From contig NZ_SMFN01000001.1 in the NCBI RefSeq assembly GCF_004349135.1, positions 62,001-126,000 of the forward strand: a stretch of DNA of 64,000 nt, given 5' to 3'. Position numbers and translations under genes: made by a program. Positions 35,165-44,022 of the stretch are shown here, one piece after another. Within the stretch, counting starts at the first letter, position 1; each line of letters opens with the position of its first letter. The notes under the pieces are model-generated. The model searched no databases. It was not told the DNA's origin and saw only the letters and a program-made list of their open reading frames with translations. The stretch comes from Flavobacterium sandaracinum (GTDB lineage Bacteria; Bacteroidota; Bacteroidia; Flavobacteriales; Flavobacteriaceae).

Positions 35165-35617
35165 CTAATTGATGTATATTGTTTCTTTGGACAAATAAGA
35201 CTTTCCTTCATATTGCCATTCCATATTAATGTCCCAGCGACCGCCTGCCAAACTTTTTTTAGGTATGAGCAAAGTAGTAGCATCAGATAATGAAATTGGA
35301 ATCTCAAAATCTAATTTTTTGTTAGACGGTCTATAAAGGGACACTTTTCCTTTAATATTTATTGGAACAAATACTGTTGGAAAAACAATTGTAATTCCAG
35401 ATGCTCCTGCCGTTATTACCGGCTTTTCTTTTAAATCCTCTGCACTTTGAACCCGCTCCATTTCCTCTCCAAAACGTGCATCATGTTTATAATATTCCTC
35501 CACTACCAAATCATTATCGTATTTGGAATCCGACTGTACCATAAAAACAAAATACAAAATGAAGGTCATAAACAACCCAAAAGCAATGACAATTGCTGTT
35601 CCCCAATTAATTTTCAT
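35165..35617 (-). CDS. ccoH: FixH/CcoH family cbb3 assembly protein
   Basis: The 150-residue protein has one N-terminal transmembrane helix (TAIVIAFGLFMTFILYFVFM, residues 8-27) and an exported beta-rich domain ending GGRWDINMEWQYEGKSYLSKETIYIN, which is the FixH pattern. FixH/CcoH helps assemble the cbb3 oxidase in the membrane. Position directly after ccoG supports this. The EEYYKHDARFGEEMERV helix follows the membrane span, as in the family. Confidence 0.85.
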   Translation of the reverse strand: MKINWGTAIVIAFGLFMTFILYFVFMVQSDSKYDNDLVVEEYYKHDARFGEEMERVQSAEDLKEKPVITAGASGITIVFPTVFVPINIKGKVSLYRPSNKKLDFEIPISLSDATTLLIPKKSLAGGRWDINMEWQYEGKSYLSKETIYIN

Positions 35618-35650
35618 AATTTCTATTTATAAATTTCAATATATTTGATG

Positions 35651-37069
35651 TCAGTCAAAACTTCGCGGACTTAAAAAGCTAGTTGTACTGGTTTCGATTT
35701 TTTCTTTTCCGTTGTAAACTTCAATCTTCAGCTTTGTTTTATCACTGTCCAATACACTTTGATTGATTTCAACAAATAAGGTTCCTCCGCTCATTCCTTG
35801 TCTAGGCACTTTTAAAGCTTGTTTTCCAACTACTTTTAAAGTTCCTTTTATACCAACTAATTTAAAATGAATGTCATTAAAATCATTGTTAGTTTTATTT
35901 AAAATTTTAAAAGTATAGACATTACTAATGTTCTCCCCTTTGTGTTGAAATAACTGCCCTGGTAATCTCAATATTGTAGCTTCAACATCAGTCCGTAAAA
36001 ACAAAAGTCCAATTAAGATACCCGTTAAAATAAACAATACCGCTGAGTAGCCTTTCATTCTTGGAGTAAACTTAAACTTTGCGTTTTTCTCAATTTCTTC
36101 TTCAGAGGCATAACGAATCAGTCCTTTGGGCAAACCCACATTTTCCATAATTGTATCGCATTCATCAATACAAGCAGTACAATTGACACATTCCATCTGG
36201 GTTCCGTTTCGAATATCGATACCCGTAGGACAAACATTTACACACTGTTTACAATCAATACAATCTCCTTTTCCAGTTGATGCTCTATCTTCTTGTTTAT
36301 TAAATTTAGCTCTTCCGGCTTCTTTTTCACCTCGAACAAAATCATAGGCAACATTGATCGATTTATCGTCTAACAAAACACCTTGTAGTCTGCCGTATGG
36401 GCAAGCAATAATACAAACTTGCTCTCTAAACCATGCAAAAATAAAGTAAAACACACCCGTAAAAATCAACAAGGAAACTAGGGTACTAATATGATTTGCA
36501 GGTCCTTCTTCAATCATCAGTAATAGCTTGTCGCTGCTGATAAGATAAGCCAGGAATACATTGGCAATAAAAAAAGAAATAATTAAAAACAAAGTCCACT
36601 TTAGCCCTTTCTTTCTTATTTTCTCTGCATTCCAATCCTGTTTTTCTAAACGGATTTGAGCGCCTCGATCTCCTTCTATCCAATATTCTATTCTGCGAAA
36701 AACCATTTCTAGAAAGATGGTCTGCGGACAAATCCATCCACAAAATATTCGTCCAAAAATAACGGTAAATAGTATTACAAAAACAACCCCTACAATCATG
36801 AAAAGAACAAAAAGATAAAAATCCTGCGGCCAAAAAGGAAATCCAAAAATATTAAATCGTCTTTCCAAAATATTGAACATCATGAACTGGTTGCCATTGA
36901 TTTTCACAAATGGGTTTGCAACAAGTACAATCAGTAAAACATAGCTAACCCATTTCCTGTAATCGTAAAACTTTCCTGAGGGTTTTTTGGGAAAAATGAA
37001 TTTTCGGTTGCCCTCTTCGTCGATTGTTCCTATAGTATCTCTAAAAGCTTCATCTGGTAATTTTGACAT
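35651..37069 (-). CDS. ccoG: CcoG (FixG/RdxA) iron-sulfur membrane protein
   Basis: The 472-residue protein has about five transmembrane segments and two ferredoxin-type motifs: CIDCKQCVNVCPTG and CVNCTACIDECD, plus FCGWICPQT and ACPYGRLQG. This is the CcoG family, implicated in reducing copper for CcoN insertion. A C-terminal Ig-like domain is exported. The gene lies between ccoP and ccoH, as in most cbb3 operons. Confidence 0.93.
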   Translation of the reverse strand: MSKLPDEAFRDTIGTIDEEGNRKFIFPKKPSGKFYDYRKWVSYVLLIVLVANPFVKINGNQFMMFNILERRFNIFGFPFWPQDFYLFVLFMIVGVVFVILFTVIFGRIFCGWICPQTIFLEMVFRRIEYWIEGDRGAQIRLEKQDWNAEKIRKKGLKWTLFLIISFFIANVFLAYLISSDKLLLMIEEGPANHISTLVSLLIFTGVFYFIFAWFREQVCIIACPYGRLQGVLLDDKSINVAYDFVRGEKEAGRAKFNKQEDRASTGKGDCIDCKQCVNVCPTGIDIRNGTQMECVNCTACIDECDTIMENVGLPKGLIRYASEEEIEKNAKFKFTPRMKGYSAVLFILTGILIGLLFLRTDVEATILRLPGQLFQHKGENISNVYTFKILNKTNNDFNDIHFKLVGIKGTLKVVGKQALKVPRQGMSGGTLFVEINQSVLDSDKTKLKIEVYNGKEKIETSTTSFLSPRSFD

Positions 37070-37143
37070 TTTTTTTTATTTAAAACACAGTGCAAATAAT
37101 TATTACTATTCTTAAGTTAAGCAAAAACGTGTGTTTCTAATTT

Positions 37144-38043
37144 TTATTTAACTGCAACTGTTGCATTTTCATCTACCCAAACTTCCCCTTCTGCTGCTTT
37201 AGCATCAGGTGGATTACTCCCTTTTAAAGATAGAATATAGCTGGCTACTTTTTGCATTTCTTTAGGTTTTAAAGTCCCTTTCCAAGAAATCATCCCTTTC
37301 CCATCGCGCCCTCCATTTACTAGAGTATGAAAAATGTTTTTTATTCCACCACCTAAAATCCATTGATCATCTGTTAGGTTTGGCCCAATTTGCCCTCCGG
37401 CATCTGCCCTGTGACAAGCTGCACAATTAGTAGTATAAATTTCTTTCCCAGCTGCTAAATCTGCAGGATCTGTCAACAAAGTGACTGTTTTTTCATCCAT
37501 CATATCTGGGGCAGTTTTCATGTACTCTGCAACTTCAATTTTGGCTTGAGCGATTTCTTTTTTAAGCTCCATTTCCTGATCATCAGCTCCTAATATTTCA
37601 AAACGAACCATATAAACAACACCAAAAACAATTGAAGCATAGAATAAATAGACCCACCATGGTGGCAAATTGTTGTCTAATTCTTTGATACCATCGTAGT
37701 CATGGTCCAGTAATAATTGACCTTCATCAGCTAATGGAGCTGTTTTAGTCAATTTTTCCATTAATTTTTTATACCATTCTTTATCCCTGAAGCTCAAATT
37801 ATTGGTTTCATTTAATTTGATTTTTTCTTCTTCTGTCAATAAATGAAAAGTGATATTATCTACTGCTCTCATAGTAATTTCTATTGCTATAACAAGGAAA
37901 AGAAACACGAATAAGAATACGGAAACCATTGGGAATTTTATAAAAGCAGGTCGATCTCCTGAATCTATAAAGAATTCGATTGCTCCAAATACAGCAAAGA
38001 AAATAACGGGTACGCTAACGTATGCTGGAATAAATTTTTTCAT
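37144..38043 (-). CDS. ccoP: cbb3 oxidase subunit III, mono-heme
   Basis: The 299-residue protein has two N-terminal hydrophobic segments and a third near residue 130, then a cytochrome c domain with a single CAACH heme site (about residue 206) and a distal Met in KGMISW. Proteobacterial CcoP has two c-hemes; the single heme here is the Bacteroidota form. It brings electrons to the CcoN active site. It begins 27 bp after ccoQ. Confidence 0.92.
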   Translation of the reverse strand: MKKFIPAYVSVPVIFFAVFGAIEFFIDSGDRPAFIKFPMVSVFLFVFLFLVIAIEITMRAVDNITFHLLTEEEKIKLNETNNLSFRDKEWYKKLMEKLTKTAPLADEGQLLLDHDYDGIKELDNNLPPWWVYLFYASIVFGVVYMVRFEILGADDQEMELKKEIAQAKIEVAEYMKTAPDMMDEKTVTLLTDPADLAAGKEIYTTNCAACHRADAGGQIGPNLTDDQWILGGGIKNIFHTLVNGGRDGKGMISWKGTLKPKEMQKVASYILSLKGSNPPDAKAAEGEVWVDENATVAVK

Positions 38044-38070
38044 TCTCTTAATTTTAAAAAATTATACTTT

Positions 38071-38241
38071 TTAATTGTCTCTCAATGGAATTTCACTCAA
38101 TTCATCAATAGTTTCTTTCTTATAGGAGAAAACCCAAATACCTAATCCTACAAAAAAGAGGAAAAAAATTAATAATGATAAGATGGGATATATCGACACA
38201 CCATCGATTGTCTCCATATTGTGTTTTATTTGTTCAAACAT
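38071..38241 (-). CDS. ccoQ: cbb3 oxidase small subunit CcoQ
   Basis: A 56-codon gene lies between ccoNO and ccoP. It starts MFEQIKHNMETIDG, has one transmembrane helix (SLLIFFLFFVGLGIWVFSY) and a charged tail YKKETIDELSEIPLRDN. Size, topology and place fit CcoQ, which stabilises the cbb3 complex. It starts 5 bp after the ccoNO stop. Confidence 0.85.
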   Translation of the reverse strand: MFEQIKHNMETIDGVSIYPILSLLIFFLFFVGLGIWVFSYKKETIDELSEIPLRDN

Positions 38242-38246
38242 GACTT

Positions 38247-40436
38247 TTAATTTTTAGCACTATTTTTAACTTTAATATCCGTTCCAAGTCTTTGCATATA
38301 TGCAATCATAGCTACAATTTCTCTTTCATTCATTGGAACAAATTTCTCTCCTCTTGCTGCTGCTTTTTTCTTGCTTTCCTCATAACTTTTAACAAAGTCA
38401 GGATCATTTTTCAAGTTTTCTTCAATTGAAAGAGCTTGTTTTCTCAAATCATTCAAACCACTTGCCACCTGAGCCTCTGTATAAGGCACTCCTAATGTAA
38501 CCATAGCTTGCATTTTCTTTTGAGTCAAAGAAATATCCATTGGTTTGTTATCAAATAACCACTTATACCCTGGCATAATTGAACCTGCAGATATACTTTG
38601 TGGATTCCAGAAATGGTTAAAATGCCAATTATCATTGTATTTCCCACCTACTCTTAATAAATCAGGTCCTGTACGTTTAGATCCCCATAAGAATGGATGA
38701 TCATAAACAAATTCACCAGCTTTAGATTGTGGTCCATAACGTTCCACTTCACTTCTAAAAGGACGAACAGATTGAGAGTGACATCCTACACAACCTTCGC
38801 GAATGTATAAATCACGTCCTTCCAGTTCTAGAGGAGAATAGGGTTTTACACTTGTAATCGTTGGGATATTAGATTTTACCATAATCGTAGGTACAATCTG
38901 GATCACACCACCAATTAAAATAGCTATGGTAGCTAAAATTGTCAATTGAATTGGTTTTCTTTCTAACCAAGGATGAAATTTTTCTCCTTTTATTCTTCCA
39001 GAGCTAATTCTTATTAAAGCTGGAGCTTCTGCTAATTCATCTTCAATTTTAGAACCTACTCTTAATGTTTGAACAATGTTATAAACTAAAACGAGCATTC
39101 CAATTAAATAGAGAGTTCCTCCGATCGCTCTCATCCAATACATAGGCATAATTTGAGTAACCGTTTCTAGAAAATTACCATAGGTTAAAGTTCCGTCTGG
39201 GTTAAACTGTTTCCACATAGAAGCTTGTAAAAACCCAGCTACATACATTGGAATCGTATACAATATAATCCCTAAAGTACCAATCCAAAAGTGTAAGTTA
39301 GCTAATTTCAATGAGTATAAATTCGTTTTAGCCATTCTAGGAACCAACCAATAAATCATACCAAAAGCCATAAATCCATTCCATGCCAAGGCACCTACGT
39401 GAACGTGAGCAATAATCCAATCCGTGTAATGTGCAATTGCATTAACATTTTTAAGAGACAACATGGGTCCTTCAAAAGTGGCCATTCCATAACCCGTAAT
39501 AGCTACTACAAAGAATTTCAAAACAGGATCTACTCGTACCTTATCCCAAACACCTCTTAAAGTTAAAAGACCGTTAATCATACCACCCCAAGATGGCGCT
39601 AGTAACATTATTGAAAAGGCAACACCTAAATTTTGCGCCCAGTTAGGCAATGCAGAATACAATAAGTGGTGCGGTCCAGCCCAGATGTAAATAAAAATTA
39701 ATGACCAGAAGTGAACGATTGATAATCTGTAAGAATATACGGGACGATTTGCCGCTTTTGGAACAAAATAATACATTAACCCTAAAAAAGGAGTTGTCAA
39801 GAAAAAGGCTACTGCATTGTGTCCATACCACCATTGCACTAAAGCATCTTGAACACCTGCATAAACAGAGTAACTTTTAAATGCGGAAACTGGTAATTCT
39901 AAATTATTGAAAATATGCAAAACAGCTACCGTAACGAATGTTGCCAAGTAAAACCAAATTGCAACATATAAATGGCGTTCTCTTCGCTTGATCATGGTAC
40001 CAATCATATTGATTCCCATTACCACCCAAATCAACGTAATTGCAATATCAATTGGCCACTCTAATTCAGCATATTCCTTTGAAGAACTATAACCTAAAGG
40101 TAACGTGATAGCCGCAGCAACAATAATTAACTGCCAGCCCCAAAAGTGAACATTACTCAAAAAATCACTGTACATTCTCGCTTTTAGCAATCGTTGCATG
40201 GAATAATACATTCCAGCAAAAAAAGCATTTCCCACAAAGGCAAAAATAACAGCATTTGTATGTAGCGGTCTCAATCTACCATAACTTAACCACGAAATAC
40301 CATCGGTCATGTTAGGAAAAAGAAACATAAAGGCTAATGTGAGCCCTACTAGCATTCCTACCACTCCAAAAAGCATCGTGGCGTAAATGAATTTTTTTAC
40401 AATTTTGTTGTCATAATAAAACTGCTGCATTTCCAT
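38247..40436 (-). CDS. ccoNO: Fused cbb3 oxidase subunits I and II (CcoN-CcoO)
   Basis: Residues 1 to about 475 are CcoN, with twelve membrane helices and the heme and CuB histidines (RPLHTNAVIF, VQWWYGHNAVAFF, AGPHHLLYS, IAHVHVGALAWN). After a short linker (about 475-500) a membrane helix and a mono-heme CcoO follow, with heme site CVGCHSQ (about 547) and SIMPGYKWLF supplying the Met. In most bacteria these are two genes; a fusion is usual in Bacteroidota. The enzyme reduces O2 at low oxygen and pumps protons. The gene follows ccoS by 53 bp. Confidence 0.96.
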   Translation of the reverse strand: MEMQQFYYDNKIVKKFIYATMLFGVVGMLVGLTLAFMFLFPNMTDGISWLSYGRLRPLHTNAVIFAFVGNAFFAGMYYSMQRLLKARMYSDFLSNVHFWGWQLIIVAAAITLPLGYSSSKEYAELEWPIDIAITLIWVVMGINMIGTMIKRRERHLYVAIWFYLATFVTVAVLHIFNNLELPVSAFKSYSVYAGVQDALVQWWYGHNAVAFFLTTPFLGLMYYFVPKAANRPVYSYRLSIVHFWSLIFIYIWAGPHHLLYSALPNWAQNLGVAFSIMLLAPSWGGMINGLLTLRGVWDKVRVDPVLKFFVVAITGYGMATFEGPMLSLKNVNAIAHYTDWIIAHVHVGALAWNGFMAFGMIYWLVPRMAKTNLYSLKLANLHFWIGTLGIILYTIPMYVAGFLQASMWKQFNPDGTLTYGNFLETVTQIMPMYWMRAIGGTLYLIGMLVLVYNIVQTLRVGSKIEDELAEAPALIRISSGRIKGEKFHPWLERKPIQLTILATIAILIGGVIQIVPTIMVKSNIPTITSVKPYSPLELEGRDLYIREGCVGCHSQSVRPFRSEVERYGPQSKAGEFVYDHPFLWGSKRTGPDLLRVGGKYNDNWHFNHFWNPQSISAGSIMPGYKWLFDNKPMDISLTQKKMQAMVTLGVPYTEAQVASGLNDLRKQALSIEENLKNDPDFVKSYEESKKKAAARGEKFVPMNEREIVAMIAYMQRLGTDIKVKNSAKN

Positions 40437-40489
40437 AATTCAATTGTTTTTTATTTTAATTTAAATGTTCAAGGTCTGGAGTTTTGGAG

Positions 40490-40693
40490 TTATACATCCA
40501 ATTCCTTTTCCTCATTATTTTCAACTGTATTTTTAAATTTAGTTGACTTTAACAGCTCATCATCAAATAGCATTCTGACTGATGGTGTATAATCATCGTC
40601 ATACTGTCCTGTTTTTACCGCTGTTATAAAAGCGATAAAGAACCCGATGGCAATTAGTATACTGATGGAGATTAATAAATAAATGACACTCAT
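40490..40693 (-). CDS. ccoS: cbb3 assembly protein CcoS
   Basis: The 67-residue protein has one N-terminal transmembrane helix (VIYLLISISILIAIGFFIAFI) followed by TAVKTGQYDDDYTPSVRMLFDD, the CcoS/FixS signature. It is needed for cofactor insertion into CcoN. It is the first gene of the oxidase operon, with an Fnr box 48 bp upstream. Confidence 0.9.
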   Translation of the reverse strand: MSVIYLLISISILIAIGFFIAFITAVKTGQYDDDYTPSVRMLFDDELLKSTKFKNTVENNEEKELDV

Positions 40694-40710
40694 ACCTTAA
40701 TTTATATTAA

Positions 40711-40754
40711 CAAAGTTACTTTTCAATCTTCAAGTAAAATATGACAATTATCAT
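40711..40754 (-). promoter_or_regulatory. Fnr box and -7 element of the ccoSNOQPGH operon
   Basis: The plus strand shows ATGACAATTATCAT at 40741-40754. On the minus strand TAACTTTG (40711-40718) is an exact TAnnTTTG. The box centre is 29.5 bp from the -7 box, the same as at hemN. The start would be near 40706. Confidence 0.7.
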
Positions 40755-40810
40755 ACTTAAAAATAATTGTTAAATTTATGTGAAAATGCCTCTCAAGACA
40801 TTCTACAATT

Positions 40811-43228
40811 CTATTTTTTATTTGCATAGTAGCTGCTCATTACTGTTACAAAACTTACAATAGTTATCGTACTCAAAGGCATTATAATTGCCGCAACTAA
40901 AGGCAACAAGTTCCCTGTAATGGCAAATGCTAATCCTACCACATTGTACAATAGAGACAAAGCAAAGCTCATCTTGATAGTGGTTATGGAGTTCTTAGAT
41001 AACTTTAAAAAATAGTTTAATTTTTGAAATTCATTCGCATCCAAAATTGCATCACAGGCTGGCGAAAAAACATTCACGTTTTCAGAAATTGAAATTCCTA
41101 CGTTGCTTTGTGCTAGAGCCCCAGCATCATTCAATCCATCGCCCACCATCATTACGTTATTTCCTTTATCTTGCAAATTTTTAATGAATTCTAATTTTTG
41201 CTCTGGTTTTTGATTGAAAATTAATTCCGTTCCTTTCGGCAAAAGCTGCTCCAGAGTAGCTCGTTCGCCTTCATTATCACCAGATAAAATCTTAATTTGA
41301 TAGCCACTACTTAAGTTCTTAAAAAGTGAGGCAAGTCCTTCTCTGTATTGATTATTGAAAATGAATTTCCCGTAATAAACCCCATTAATCTTAATATGAA
41401 CCGAAGTTTGTTGCAGCTTATTCTCTTCGGTTTTCTCTAGAAAATCAGCCGAACCTATTTGGATTTGATGGCCAAAAATAAGAGCTTCCATTCCCCTTCC
41501 TGTTATTTCTTCAAAAGCATCCACACGCCACTTTTTAGCATCATTCGCTGATTTATTCGGTAAAATTGAAATCGGTAAATAATCATACAACATTCTGCTC
41601 AACGGATGATTTGAAGCCCGCAACACATTTTTTATCAGTAACAAATATTCGTCGGAAAGTATTTCTCCCTCATACGAAATGTTCGATTTTTTATTAGTTG
41701 TAATTGTTCCTGTTTTATCAAAAACGATGGTATCGACTTTAGCTAATTGTTCAATCACCAAAGCATTTTTGAGATAAAATTTCTGTTTGCCTAAAATCCG
41801 TAAGACATTACCAAAAGTAAAAGGCGCCGTTAATGCCAATGCGCAGGGACACGCAACAATAAGTACTGCCGTAAAAACATTAAAAGCGATATTTGCATCT
41901 ATGAAAATCCAATATCCAAATCCTGAAAAGGCAATTAAAAGTAGAATTGGAGTAAAATAACGAGAGATTCTATCGGTAATGGTCTTGTGTTTTTGTACGA
42001 CATTTTTTTGAAAAACATCATTGCTCCATAATTGTGTCAAGTAACTTTGAGAAACCGAATGCAACACTTCCATTTCAATGACTTTCCCTATTTGTTTTCC
42101 TCCTGCAAATACTTTATCTCCTGATTTTTTAGTTATTGGAATGGCTTCTCCAGTGACAAAACTATAATCAATTTCCGCTTTTTCTGAAATTAAAATACCA
42201 TCAACTGGAATTAGTTCTTGGTTTCTAATTAACAATCTATCCCCTTTTTCTACTTCATAAATAGGAACACTTTCTTCTAGAGAATCCGAATTAATCTTAG
42301 TGATGGCGATTGGGAAATAGGATTTAAAATCTCTTTCAAAACTCAAGAAACTGTATGTTTTTATTTGGAACATTTTTCCCAAAAGCATAAAGAAAATTAA
42401 ACCAGTTAAGCTGTCGAAAAAACCAGAGCCATAATCCATAACAATATCAAACGTACTGCGCACAAACATCACAACAATTCCTAAAGCAATGGGAATATCG
42501 ATATTCAGCATTTTAGATCTAATACTTTTAAAAGCAGAAACATAATATCCACTGGCGGAGTAAAAGAAACTAGGGAGCGCCAAAGCAAAAATCAACCATC
42601 TAAAAAAACCACGGTATTGATCCAGCCAATATTCTTTAACTTCAAAATATTCTGGAAAGGAAAGTAACATGATATTCCCAAAACAAAAAAAAGCAACGCC
42701 TAATTTATAAGTTAAACTTCTATCAACGTTACTAGTACCTGTTTCATAATTTTCTAAACTAATATAAGGTTCATATCCAATGGAACTTAACAAATAAACA
42801 ATAGTTTTGATAGAAACTTCCTCCGGGTTGTAGGTGATTCGAACTTTCTTTTCAGGAAAATTAACTTGTGAAGAACTTATTCCTTTTTGAAGACGCTGTA
42901 AATTTTCCAAAATCCAAATACACGAGCTGCAATGAATATGTGGAATGTTAAGTGAAATAATAGCGGTTGAATTCTCTTTGAATTCCAAAAGTTTGGATAC
43001 AATGCTCTCATTGTCTAAAAAATCATATTTACCATTAATATCTTGCGGGGTTGCTCCAGGGGATTTTTCAAAATCATAATAACAGGTCAAATCATTGAGA
43101 CTAAAAATCTCGTACACCGTTTTACAACCGTTGCAACAAAATTTCTTTTCATCAAAAATTATTTCTTCTGCTTTTACAATAATTAATCCACAATGGAAAC
43201 AGTTTTGTGTGTCCATAACTTTGCTCAT
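40811..43228 (-). CDS. ccoI: Cu+-transporting P-type ATPase CcoI (FixI)
   Basis: The 805-residue protein starts with a Cys-rich metal-binding part (CFHCGL, FCCNGCKTVY), then a heavy-metal domain with CSSCIW, eight membrane helices, the copper site CPCALAL (about 459), the phosphorylation site DKTGTIT (about 503) and GDGLNDAGAL. It exports Cu+ for insertion into the cbb3 binuclear centre. It is transcribed separately from ccoS, with its own Fnr box at 43270-43283. CcoI-type ATPases differ from detoxifying CopA by this N-terminal part and context. Confidence 0.94.
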   Translation of the reverse strand: MSKVMDTQNCFHCGLIIVKAEEIIFDEKKFCCNGCKTVYEIFSLNDLTCYYDFEKSPGATPQDINGKYDFLDNESIVSKLLEFKENSTAIISLNIPHIHCSSCIWILENLQRLQKGISSSQVNFPEKKVRITYNPEEVSIKTIVYLLSSIGYEPYISLENYETGTSNVDRSLTYKLGVAFFCFGNIMLLSFPEYFEVKEYWLDQYRGFFRWLIFALALPSFFYSASGYYVSAFKSIRSKMLNIDIPIALGIVVMFVRSTFDIVMDYGSGFFDSLTGLIFFMLLGKMFQIKTYSFLSFERDFKSYFPIAITKINSDSLEESVPIYEVEKGDRLLIRNQELIPVDGILISEKAEIDYSFVTGEAIPITKKSGDKVFAGGKQIGKVIEMEVLHSVSQSYLTQLWSNDVFQKNVVQKHKTITDRISRYFTPILLLIAFSGFGYWIFIDANIAFNVFTAVLIVACPCALALTAPFTFGNVLRILGKQKFYLKNALVIEQLAKVDTIVFDKTGTITTNKKSNISYEGEILSDEYLLLIKNVLRASNHPLSRMLYDYLPISILPNKSANDAKKWRVDAFEEITGRGMEALIFGHQIQIGSADFLEKTEENKLQQTSVHIKINGVYYGKFIFNNQYREGLASLFKNLSSGYQIKILSGDNEGERATLEQLLPKGTELIFNQKPEQKLEFIKNLQDKGNNVMMVGDGLNDAGALAQSNVGISISENVNVFSPACDAILDANEFQKLNYFLKLSKNSITTIKMSFALSLLYNVVGLAFAITGNLLPLVAAIIMPLSTITIVSFVTVMSSYYANKK

Positions 43229-43239
43229 TTTACCTAGAA

Positions 43240-43301
43240 CAAAGAACCTAAACGATTGTTAATTAAAACATGACATTTATCATATTAAAGACTTACTTTT
43301 G
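43240..43301. promoter_or_regulatory. Shared divergent promoter region of ccoI and the Fnr-type gene
   Basis: One Fnr box (ATGACATTTATCAT, 43270-43283) serves both sides. Leftward, GTTCTTTG (43240-43247, minus) has its upstream end 29.5 bp from the box centre. Rightward, TACTTTTG (43294-43301) starts only 17.5 bp from it, so the box covers the -33 region. Activation of ccoI and repression or tuning of the regulator are predicted. Confidence 0.65.
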
Positions 43302-43323
43302 TCTGACCCAAAAAAACATTATT

Positions 43324-44004
43324 ATGAGCAAATGTGAACAATGCATCGTCAGAGAATTTAGCTCACTAAAAGCACTTACAAAAGAGGAACTACTAAAACT
43401 TTCCGACTGCAAAACATCTCATATTATTAAGAAAGGGGAAGTTATATTTGAAGAAGGGGAAAATGTAAATGGCATTTTTTGTATCAAAGACGGTATTTGT
43501 AAACTGACAAAACTCAGTGCAAATGGAAAAGATCATATCGTAAAATTAGTTACAAAAGGAGAATTATTAGGGCAACGCTCCATGATTAGTGATGAGCCTG
43601 TCAATTTAAGTGCGGTTGCGCTTGAAGACATGCACGTATGTTTTATTCCAAAAGCTGACGTGATGGGATACTTTGATAAGAACAATCAGTTCTCTATGAA
43701 TGTCATGAAAACGATCTGTGGTGATCTAAAAGAAGCCGATGACCACATGGTTAATTTAGCCCAAAAAACAGTCAAAGAAAGATTAGCCGAAACACTTCTT
43801 TATTTACATGATACTTTTGGAAAAAACGAAGATGAATCACTAAAAGTTCAACTTTCCAGAGATGAATTGGCCAGTATTATTGGCACTGCTACTGAAAGCT
43901 GTATCCGTTTATTATCTGATTTTAAAAAATCAGGTTTAATTGAATTAACAGGTAAAAAAATTGTTTTAAAAGATAGCAATGCGCTAAAAAAATTAGCAGA
44001 TTAA
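43324..44004 (+). CDS. Crp/Fnr-family transcriptional regulator
   Basis: The 226-residue protein has a cyclic-nucleotide-type beta-roll (HIIKKGEVIFEEGENVNGIFCIKDG), a dimer helix and a C-terminal winged helix with the Crp/Fnr recognition pattern (LSRDELASIIGTATESCIRLLSDFKKSGLI). Cys4 and Cys7 (CEQC) and Cys29, with more Cys at 53 and 59, could hold an Fe-S cluster, but the spacing differs from E. coli Fnr. An earlier ATG at 43270 lies within the operator, so I choose 43324. Context (cco genes, Fnr boxes) makes it the likely oxygen sensor of this regulon. Confidence 0.88.
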   Translation: MSKCEQCIVREFSSLKALTKEELLKLSDCKTSHIIKKGEVIFEEGENVNGIFCIKDGICKLTKLSANGKDHIVKLVTKGELLGQRSMISDEPVNLSAVALEDMHVCFIPKADVMGYFDKNNQFSMNVMKTICGDLKEADDHMVNLAQKTVKERLAETLLYLHDTFGKNEDESLKVQLSRDELASIIGTATESCIRLLSDFKKSGLIELTGKKIVLKDSNALKKLAD

Positions 44005-44022
44005 TTCAATCTGCTTTACTCT
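43995..44022 (+). terminator. Weak terminator at end of the Fnr-type gene
   Basis: AGCAGATT (43995-44002) pairs with AATCTGCT (44008-44015), spanning the stop codon. The following tract is only moderately T-rich. Confidence 0.4.
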
